64,000 bases of DNA. Source: an uncultured Gemmiger sp. Lineage in GTDB: Bacteria > Bacillota > Clostridia > Oscillospirales > Ruminococcaceae. The DNA is taken from positions 124,001 through 188,000 of the forward strand of contig NZ_CAKTFU010000004.1 of the NCBI RefSeq assembly GCF_934561205.1, read 5' to 3'. The position numbers were made by a program, and so were the translations under genes. Shown in pieces: positions 8,891-15,604 of the stretch; within the stretch, counting starts at the first letter, position 1, and every line of letters begins with the position of its first letter. The notes below the pieces were generated by a model. It worked only from the letters and a program-made list of their open reading frames with translations. It did no database searches and was not told the origin of the DNA.

Positions 8891-10918
8891 ATGGCGGAAA
8901 TTCGTGTGCTGGATAAGCATACCGCAGAGCTGATCGCTGCGGGCGAGGTCGTAGAGCGCCCGGCTTCGGTGGCAAAGGAATTGCTGGAAAACTCCATCGA
9001 TGCAGGGGCAACGCAGATCAGCCTTGCGATAGAACGCGGCGGCATACGCCAGCTGCAGATCGTGGATAACGGTAGCGGCATCGAGCCGCAGTACATCGAC
9101 AAGGCGTTTATCCGCCATGCCACCAGCAAAATTGCTACGGCAGACGATCTGGGGCATATCCACACGCTGGGCTTTCGCGGCGAGGCATTGGCCTCCATTG
9201 CAAGCGTGGCGCGTGTGGAGGTCGTGACCCGCACCGAAAACGACGAGTTTGCCTGTGTTTACCGCATTGCGGGCGGGGAAGAACAGGGGATAGAGCCGGG
9301 CGCGCGCGCCGTGGGTACGACCATCACGGTCAATGACCTGTTTTACAACACCCCTGCCCGCATGAAGTTCCTAAAAAAGGACGCCAGCGAGGGTACCTTT
9401 GTATCCGAGACCGTGCTGCACGCGGCGCTTTCCCACCCGGAAATCAGCTTCCGCTTTACCAAGGACGGCAAGCAGCAGTTTATCACCCCCGGTGACGGCA
9501 GCCTGCGCAGTGCCGTGTACGCGGTGCTGGGGCGGGAATTTGCCCGCGATCTGCTGGATGTGGACGGCGGGGACGAGCTGTACCATGTGACGGGGCTTGT
9601 CACGCCGCCGCGTGCCTGCCGTGCCAGCCGCGGCGCACAGCACTTTTTCGTGAACGGACGCTATGTCAAAAACCGCACGATGATGGCGGCGCTCGAAAAC
9701 GCCTACAAGGGTACCGTTATGCAGGGCAAATTCCCCGGCGGTGTGCTGATGCTTACGATGCCCGCCGATTTGGTGGACGTCAACGTGCATCCTGCCAAGA
9801 CGGAAATTCGCTTTGCGAGGGAGAGCGACGTGTTCGACGCGGTATATCGTGCCGTGCGCAGCGCCTTGGCAACGCCGGGCAGCGGCGAGTGCCGCTTTGA
9901 GATGGGGCACACCGCACCTGAGGAACCTAAGGCGGCGGCACCGTCCCCGATATCTGCAGCACCTGCCCGGACGGCGCGGCCCGTGCCCCCGCCGAAAACG
10001 GACGGGTTCAAGACGGTATCTGCCGCTGAGTACCGCGCCATGGCCGGGCTGGTCAGGGATATCCCGGCGCGTAAGCTGCCGGACACGGCCGCAGCGCTGA
10101 CGGTCGAAAGCGAAAAGCCGACCTATCAGGTGGAAGCCCGCCCTGTCACGCCCCTGGCACCGCTGGCATCGATGACAGGGGAGGAGTCGGTGCTGGATAT
10201 CCTGCCCGATATCCCCGAAACGGAGAAAACGTCCGCCCCGCAGCAGCCTGCCCCGGCGGAAATTGTGCCGCAGCCGGAACCCGAGCAGACCGCGCTGAGC
10301 GCCCTGCCGCAGGCAGAGCAGACAACGCTGACCCCGCCCCCGGCAAGCGAGGAACTGCGCCTTGTAGGCGAGGTGTTTAAGACCTACATCATTACCGAAC
10401 GCGGCAGCGAGCTGTGCCTGATCGACAAGCATGCCGCGCACGAGCGCATCCTGTTTGAAAAGCTCGCCAAGGACTACGGCAATGTGGCGGCGCAGATGCT
10501 GCTGGTGCCCGTGCAGGTCAACCTGACGGCGGCCGAAAAGCTGGCGGTTTTGCAGAACACCGAGCTTTTGGCAGATGCAGGTGTTGAGGTCGAGGATTTC
10601 GGCGGTGCCACCGTGGTGGTGCGCGCCGTGCCCGCGGACGTGGCGGTCGACGATGTTGAGGATATGCTTACCGAACTGGCGGCCCATTTGGCCGAGGGCG
10701 GGCGCGATGCCCTGCGCGAAAAGACCGAGTGGGTGCTTCATTCCATCGCCTGCCGCGCCGCCATCAAGGCGGGCGACCGCACCGGCAGCGCCGAAATGCT
10801 GGCGCTGGCACAGAAAATTATGGACGGAACGGTGCCGCCGTTCTGCCCCCACGGCCGCCCCTGCGTGTTGAAATTGACCCGGAAGGAGCTGGAAAAGCAG
10901 TTTGGCAGACTTGTGTAA
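8891..10918 (+). CDS. mutL: DNA mismatch repair protein MutL
   Basis: MutL is the GHKL-ATPase matchmaker of mismatch repair. The 675-residue protein has the GHKL motifs (AGEVVERPAS, DNGSGI, GFRGEAL), a long Pro/Ala-rich linker (about 345-485) and a C-terminal dimerisation domain. The C-terminus carries a variant of the endonuclease motif DQHAx2Ex4E, here DKHAAHERILFE (about residues 512-523), plus CPHGRP (about 652), so it is probably a nicking MutL as in mutH-less bacteria. ATG at 8891 is preferred over an in-frame GTG at 8882, because the purine-rich AGGCAGGTG (8877-8885) would then serve as ribosome site and the protein would begin MAEIRVLD as in the family. Confidence 0.96.
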   Translation: MAEIRVLDKHTAELIAAGEVVERPASVAKELLENSIDAGATQISLAIERGGIRQLQIVDNGSGIEPQYIDKAFIRHATSKIATADDLGHIHTLGFRGEALASIASVARVEVVTRTENDEFACVYRIAGGEEQGIEPGARAVGTTITVNDLFYNTPARMKFLKKDASEGTFVSETVLHAALSHPEISFRFTKDGKQQFITPGDGSLRSAVYAVLGREFARDLLDVDGGDELYHVTGLVTPPRACRASRGAQHFFVNGRYVKNRTMMAALENAYKGTVMQGKFPGGVLMLTMPADLVDVNVHPAKTEIRFARESDVFDAVYRAVRSALATPGSGECRFEMGHTAPEEPKAAAPSPISAAPARTARPVPPPKTDGFKTVSAAEYRAMAGLVRDIPARKLPDTAAALTVESEKPTYQVEARPVTPLAPLASMTGEESVLDILPDIPETEKTSAPQQPAPAEIVPQPEPEQTALSALPQAEQTTLTPPPASEELRLVGEVFKTYIITERGSELCLIDKHAAHERILFEKLAKDYGNVAAQMLLVPVQVNLTAAEKLAVLQNTELLADAGVEVEDFGGATVVVRAVPADVAVDDVEDMLTELAAHLAEGGRDALREKTEWVLHSIACRAAIKAGDRTGSAEMLALAQKIMDGTVPPFCPHGRPCVLKLTRKELEKQFGRLV

Positions 10919-11846
10919 TTTGCCCCGTATGGTAGCCATCGGCGGACCGACCGCCACAGGCAAGACGGCCTTGTCGGTTGCCTTGGCAAAGGAATTCGGC
11001 GGCGAGGTCGTCAACGCCGACTCCATGCAGATCTACCAAGGGCTGGACGTCGGCACCGCCAAGCCCACCGCCGAGGAACGGCAGGGCATACCCCACCATC
11101 TCATGGACTTTCTGCCGCCCGAAGCACCGTACAGCGTAGCAGATTTTACCGCCGCCGCGGCGCCGCTGATCGAACAACTGAACCGTGCGGGCAAGCTGCC
11201 CATTGTAACGGGCGGTACGGGATTGTACGTTACCAGCCTTATCAAGGGTACGTCCTTTGCGCCCGAAAAAACCGACCCTGCCATCCGCGCGCGGCTGCAA
11301 GCCGAGGCCGAGGAGCAGGGAAGTGACGCCCTGTATGCGCGTCTGCAGCAGATTGACCCTGCCTACGCCGAAAAGCTGCACCCCAACAACCTGCCCCGTG
11401 TTATCCGTGCGCTGGAATTGTATGAGGCCACCGGCCGCCGCATGAGCGAGCAGCAGCGTGCGGCATTGGCCGCAGAACCGCCGTACCGTGCGCTGTGCAT
11501 CTGCCTGACCTGCCGCGACCGCGCGGAGCTATACCGCCGCATCGACCGCCGTGTGGACAGTATGCTGCAAAACGGCGTGCTGGAGGAGGCAAAGCTCGTC
11601 TACGATAACCGCGAAACCTACCGCACGGCGGCACAGGCCATCGGCTACAAGGAATTTTTCCCGTATTTTGCGGGGGAAATGTCCCTGAACGATTGTGCAA
11701 ACCGCCTGAAACAGGCAACCCGCAACTATGCAAAACGCCAATTGACCTGGTTCAAACACCAGGCTGACGGTGTGTGGCTGTATGTGGACGAGGAACCGCC
11801 CCTGCCGCGCGCCGCAGAGCTGGTGCGGGAATTTCTGCAAAGATAA
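10902..11846 (+). CDS. miaA: tRNA dimethylallyltransferase
   Basis: MiaA transfers a dimethylallyl group to A37 of tRNAs, making the substrate of MiaB. The 314-residue protein has the P-loop GPTATGKT (about 15-22), the DSMQIYQGLDVGTAKPT substrate/DSQ motif and the usual helical insertion domain. The start is uncertain: TTG at 10902, with GGAAGGAG about 12 bases upstream and a 17-base overlap with mutL, is favoured; ATG at 10929 has no ribosome site but would still leave the P-loop intact. miaB and miaA thus bracket mutSL in one operon. No hfq follows, unlike many Firmicutes. Confidence 0.95.
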   Translation: MADLCNLPRMVAIGGPTATGKTALSVALAKEFGGEVVNADSMQIYQGLDVGTAKPTAEERQGIPHHLMDFLPPEAPYSVADFTAAAAPLIEQLNRAGKLPIVTGGTGLYVTSLIKGTSFAPEKTDPAIRARLQAEAEEQGSDALYARLQQIDPAYAEKLHPNNLPRVIRALELYEATGRRMSEQQRAALAAEPPYRALCICLTCRDRAELYRRIDRRVDSMLQNGVLEEAKLVYDNRETYRTAAQAIGYKEFFPYFAGEMSLNDCANRLKQATRNYAKRQLTWFKHQADGVWLYVDEEPPLPRAAELVREFLQR

Positions 11847-11879
11847 ATAAGGGCGCTGCCGCCCGTGAAAGGAGTGTCT

Positions 11880-13106
11880 ATGCCCCAAAACAAAAGTATT
11901 CCCAGAAAGACGCTGCAAATTGTGGGCATGGTGCTTCTGGCTGTTGTTACGCTGTATATTGCCGTGCAGTTCTATGTGATCTTCAATCAGTCCTACAAAA
12001 CCGAGATGGCAATTCGCTATACCATGTCGGACAGCGTTTCCCTGCAGGGCGTTGTCTATTTTGATGCCGTAAAGGTGCAGGGCAGCGGGGATTTGGGCTA
12101 CCTTGTGTCGGACGGGGAGCGCGTGACAAACGGCACCGTTGTGGCCGAGTGTTACACCGAAAGTTCTCAGGGGCTTCTGCGCGAGAGGCTGGATCGTCTG
12201 CACCGCACCATCAACCTGTTGACCAAGTCCCAGAATTCCACAGGCAGTGATTTGTCGGTGCTGACCAACCAGACGCATCAGGCCCTTTACAACCTGCTGG
12301 ATAAGCTGGACACGGCGCAGTACAGCGGCATCACCGATGCCGAGGATGAGTTCCTGCAGGCGCAGAACCGTCTGCAGGTCAGTACGGGCCAGGTCAGCGG
12401 CTTTGACAATACCATCGAGGCATTGCAGGAGGAATACAACGAGATCAAGGCAAAGCTCGATACTCTGCAAACGGTAAAGGCCACCACCAACGGTTACTTT
12501 ACAGGCACGGACGCTATGCCCACGGTGGCCGTGGACGGAAAAACGCTGGAACAGGCCGATGCCGCTGCCCTGCAGGAAATTCTGGCAAACGGGCTGCCTG
12601 CCGCCGACACTGCCGACTGCGCAGGGCAGATCGCCACGGGTTTCGGCTGGCTGTTCTATACCGTATGCGATGCCGAGACTGCGGCCCGGTTTGAAAACGT
12701 CGGCACGGTGGGCATCAGTATTCCGGGCAAGCAGAACACCCCGCTGAGCGCCACCGTCAGGGAATTGACCCTGGATAAAGAGACCGGCCTGGCCAAGCTC
12801 GTTCTGGAATGTCAGACCGTGAACGTCGACATTCTGGCGCTGGGCATAGAAACAGCCCGCATTGACCTGAAAACCTATGAGGGCATCCGTCTGGACAAAG
12901 CCGCCATGCATATCGTGGAGGGTAACCGCGGCGTCTATGTAAAATACGGCAACCTGCAGAAGTTCTTGAAAATCACCATCTTGTATGAGGATGAAAATTA
13001 TATCCTGATCCCGGCGGACGGAAAGCTGGGCACCGACAACGAGGTGCGCCTGTATGATGAGATCATCGTGCAGGGCAAAAACCTGCAGGACGGAAAGCTG
13101 ATTTGA
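11880..13106 (+). CDS. HlyD-like single-span membrane protein
   Basis: This 408-residue protein has a short basic N-terminus, one hydrophobic segment (about residues 12-34) and a large extracytoplasmic part that starts with a barrel-sandwich-like stretch (VVYFDAVKV, SDGERVTNGTVVAE), a helical hairpin (about 90-200) and a second beta-rich lobe. This is the layout of HlyD/membrane-fusion adaptors. No partner transporter is nearby; it lies 33 bases after miaA and before sepF, so a cell-envelope or division-linked role is possible but unproven. ATG at 11880 is chosen because AAAGGAGTG (11868-11876) precedes it; an upstream in-frame GTG overlaps this ribosome site. Confidence 0.7.
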   Translation: MPQNKSIPRKTLQIVGMVLLAVVTLYIAVQFYVIFNQSYKTEMAIRYTMSDSVSLQGVVYFDAVKVQGSGDLGYLVSDGERVTNGTVVAECYTESSQGLLRERLDRLHRTINLLTKSQNSTGSDLSVLTNQTHQALYNLLDKLDTAQYSGITDAEDEFLQAQNRLQVSTGQVSGFDNTIEALQEEYNEIKAKLDTLQTVKATTNGYFTGTDAMPTVAVDGKTLEQADAAALQEILANGLPAADTADCAGQIATGFGWLFYTVCDAETAARFENVGTVGISIPGKQNTPLSATVRELTLDKETGLAKLVLECQTVNVDILALGIETARIDLKTYEGIRLDKAAMHIVEGNRGVYVKYGNLQKFLKITILYEDENYILIPADGKLGTDNEVRLYDEIIVQGKNLQDGKLI

Positions 13107-13112
13107 TTTATA

Positions 13113-13143
13113 CAGCAAAAAGCACGTCTTTCGCTGGTTTTTT
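13113..13143 (+). terminator. Possible weak terminator after the HlyD-like gene
   Basis: CAGC pairs with GCTG, with A-T pairs and a mismatch above, and is followed by GG and six T. The stem is short, so termination may be partial. Confidence 0.4.
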
Positions 13144-13155
13144 GCCGTGTCTCTC

Positions 13156-13184
13156 TTGACATTCTTGCAAAAAAAGCAGATAAT
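13156..13184 (+). promoter_or_regulatory. Sigma-A promoter for sepF-ylmH-divIVA
   Basis: Perfect TTGACA (13156-13161), a 17-base spacer and GATAAT (13179-13184). The leader then holds a small GC hairpin (CGCGGC..GCCGCG, about 13211-13236) before the AAAGGAG of sepF. Confidence 0.8.
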
Positions 13185-13259
13185 ATTTAATGTATATTGC
13201 TGTAATTCTGCGCGGCTGCCGAAAGGCTGTGCCGCGTAGCCCCAAAGGAGAAACCCACT

Positions 13260-13709
13260 ATGTCTATGTTCGACAATTTGAGAAGTAAGCTTGGCATTGA
13301 CTCGGAAGCCGATTCTTATGTAGATGATACCGAGGACGAGATCTTCCCCGGCGGACAGGGCGCTGCCGCAGCGGAATATGACCAGCGGGAGGCAAAGCAG
13401 CACAGCAACAAGGTGGTCAACATCAACGCTACCACCCAGCTGCAGGTCGTACTGGTCAAGCCGGAGCGCTTTGAGGATGCTTCTACCATTGCCGATCAGC
13501 TCAACGCAAAACACACGGTCGTGCTGAACCTGGAATCCACCAGCAAGGAAGTGTCCCGCCGTCTGATCGACTTTCTGTCCGGTGTGGCGTATGCCAACAA
13601 CGGTCAAATCAAGCGTGTGGCTACCAGCACCTTCATCATTACCCCTTATAACGTGGATCTGATGGGGGATCTGATCGACGAGCTGGAGAACAATGGTGTA
13701 TTCTTCTGA
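13260..13709 (+). CDS. sepF: Cell division protein SepF
   Basis: SepF binds FtsZ filaments and membrane and organises the division septum. The 149-residue protein begins with a membrane-targeting amphipathic helix (MSMFDNLRSKLGI), followed by an acidic linker and the globular SepF/DUF552 domain (about 65-149: VVLVKPERFEDA, DFLSGVAYA). AAAGGAGAAA precedes the ATG. It is the first gene of the division block with ylmH and divIVA and overlaps ylmH by 17 bases. The ylmG/YggT gene that usually lies between sepF and ylmH is absent. Confidence 0.95.
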   Translation: MSMFDNLRSKLGIDSEADSYVDDTEDEIFPGGQGAAAAEYDQREAKQHSNKVVNINATTQLQVVLVKPERFEDASTIADQLNAKHTVVLNLESTSKEVSRRLIDFLSGVAYANNGQIKRVATSTFIITPYNVDLMGDLIDELENNGVFF

Positions 13710-14496
13710 TCCGCAGACAGCGGTGCGCGGGTTTATCCCGCCGCAAAATGACGACGAACGCCGCCTGATGCGCCGCATTGAGGAGCTTTGCCGCATTGCG
13801 CAGGAACGGGAGATCCCCCGCTATACGGGGTTTCTTTCCGACCGTGAGCAGGTTCTGGCAAGCGCCGCCTGCCGCCGCGCGGGATGTACCTGCACCCGCT
13901 TTTGGGGCGGCTTTGCGGATGCCGAGCGCAGGGTTCTGTGCATAGAACCGCCTGATTCCTGGCAGGAGGAACCGCTGGCAGTGTTGAAATTCACCGCCTG
14001 CGGCGATGCCGCCCCGACGCATCGGGATTACCTCGGTGCGGTTTTGGGCTTGGGGCTGGATCGCGCCTGCCTGGGGGATCTTTTGCAGGACCCCGAAAAG
14101 CCGACGGTGTTTTACGCCATCGTCCTGCAGGACAAGGCGAAATTCATCGCCGCCGAGCTGACCGGTGCCGGGCGCGCCACGGTGAGAACCGAACTGTGCG
14201 ATGCCCTGCCGCCCGATTTAAGCGCGGGCGTTGTGCGTGAACTGCACGAGGCTACCGTGCCGTCCCTGCGGGCAGATGCCGTATTGGCCGCCATGATGCA
14301 CACCTCGCGCACCAAGGCAGCCGAGTACATTGCCGCAGGGCGGGTCGAAATCAACCACCTGCCGCTGCGCGCCGCCCATGAGACTGCCTACACAGGGGAT
14401 ATCTTCACCGTGCGCGGCGCGGGCCGCTTTCGGCTGCAGGCTATCGGCGGAAAAAGCCGCAAGGACCGTCAATTTATTACCTATTTCCAATACTGA
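13693..14496 (+). CDS. ylmH: YlmH-type S4-domain RNA-binding protein
   Basis: YlmH proteins are conserved in Gram-positive division clusters and bind ribosomes or tRNA-peptide complexes through a C-terminal S4 domain. This 267-residue copy has the N-terminal YlmH region (about 1-170, with RYTGFLSDREQ) and an S4 fold at about 190-250 (LRADAVLAAMM, SRTKAAEYIAAGRVEIN). The start overlaps sepF by 17 bases, so translation is probably coupled. The family name is secure; the physiological role is drawn from other species. Confidence 0.88.
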   Translation: MVYSSDPQTAVRGFIPPQNDDERRLMRRIEELCRIAQEREIPRYTGFLSDREQVLASAACRRAGCTCTRFWGGFADAERRVLCIEPPDSWQEEPLAVLKFTACGDAAPTHRDYLGAVLGLGLDRACLGDLLQDPEKPTVFYAIVLQDKAKFIAAELTGAGRATVRTELCDALPPDLSAGVVRELHEATVPSLRADAVLAAMMHTSRTKAAEYIAAGRVEINHLPLRAAHETAYTGDIFTVRGAGRFRLQAIGGKSRKDRQFITYFQY

Positions 14497-14552
14497 TGCA
14501 CCCGCGCCAAGGCGGGTAAATTTAGGGCTGCGCCCGTAAACAGGAGGAAATT

Positions 14553-15500
14553 ATGATCACTTCTGAGGATGTCCGCCGCGTCATGTTTGACAAGTGTATG
14601 CGCGGCTACCGCTGCGAGGATGTGGACGACTATCTGAAGCAGGTAGCGGAGAGTATGGATGCGTTGTCGGCGCAAAACGAGGAGCTGCAAAAAAAGCTGC
14701 TGGTGCTGGCTCAGCGTATTGACCAGTACCGCGCCGAGGAGGATACCCTGCGCACTACGATGATCAACGCACAGCGTTTGGGTGAAAACGTGATACGGGA
14801 GGCCAAGCAGAAGGCGGCGGAGATCCTGCGCGAGGCGAACATCAAGGCCGAGGATCGCGAGCAGCGCGCCAAGGACGATGTCGAGCTGGCGCGTCAGGAG
14901 GTCGTCACCTTAAAAAGCGAGGCGGACAGTTTCAAGCGCGGCTTGATGGATATGTACCGCAAGCATATCAACCTCATCAGCAAGCTGCCGGATTACAGCC
15001 CCGCTGCGCAGGAAACCCCGGCGCCCGCCCCCGTTGAGGCACAGCCGGAGCCGGCCGTTGCGCCGGTGCCTGCTGCCGAACCCGCCCCGGAGCCTGTCTA
15101 CACGGCTCCGGCAGAGCCGGAACCGCAGACTCAACCGCAGCCCGTGCCCCAGCCGGAGGTCGCACCCGAACCTGAGCCGCAGCCGGCCCCGGTATATTAT
15201 GAGCCGGTCGAATCGGCGGAGCCTGCCCCCGCCGACGGCGAGAAGGCAGACACGGTGGAGTTTGCCATTGACAGCCACCTGAAGGATCCGACGGAGGATA
15301 TGCAAGATAACCGCTTCCAGGCGGTATCGGGCTTGTACGACGAGGAAGACCCTCAGCCCGCCGCCCCTGCGCGCAAACCCCGCAAATCCGCGCCGCGCCG
15401 CGCGCCGCGTAAGACCCGCAGCGCGCCCGCTACCCAGCCGCAGGGGGAATTGAACTCCCCGGCATTTGACAATTTTGAAGGCGTTGATTTTGACAGCTGA
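14553..15500 (+). CDS. divIVA: DivIVA-family coiled-coil protein with long Pro/Glu linker
   Basis: DivIVA-family proteins mark negatively curved membrane at poles and septa. The N-terminal membrane-binding motif (FDKCMRGYRCEDVDDYL, residues 10-26) and a coiled coil (about 30-140) are clear. At 315 residues the protein is longer than B. subtilis DivIVA: residues about 150-235 are a Pro/Glu/Ala-rich linker, and the tail (about 268-292) is strongly basic with Arg/Lys/Pro/Ala repeats before a short acidic end. CAGGAGGAAA precedes ATG. It sits between ylmH and ileS as in many Firmicutes. Confidence 0.92.
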   Translation: MITSEDVRRVMFDKCMRGYRCEDVDDYLKQVAESMDALSAQNEELQKKLLVLAQRIDQYRAEEDTLRTTMINAQRLGENVIREAKQKAAEILREANIKAEDREQRAKDDVELARQEVVTLKSEADSFKRGLMDMYRKHINLISKLPDYSPAAQETPAPAPVEAQPEPAVAPVPAAEPAPEPVYTAPAEPEPQTQPQPVPQPEVAPEPEPQPAPVYYEPVESAEPAPADGEKADTVEFAIDSHLKDPTEDMQDNRFQAVSGLYDEEDPQPAAPARKPRKSAPRRAPRKTRSAPATQPQGELNSPAFDNFEGVDFDS

Positions 15501-15604
15501 CCCAGGGTCGGCTGGCAAGATAAACATATATAAAGAACCCCGCCCGTCTCGGCCCAGGCCCCGCGGTGCGAACCCAAACTTACAATAGAGGAGAGTTGGA
15601 AACT

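Noticed and set aside
14498..14522. Hairpin ACCCGC/GCGGGT between ylmH and divIVA as a terminator
   Set aside because: Short stem followed by AAATTTA and not a T run; divIVA is most likely cotranscribed.
15501..15604. T-box leader before ileS
   Set aside because: The gap is only 104 bases, lacks the T-box core sequence and has no terminator hairpin.
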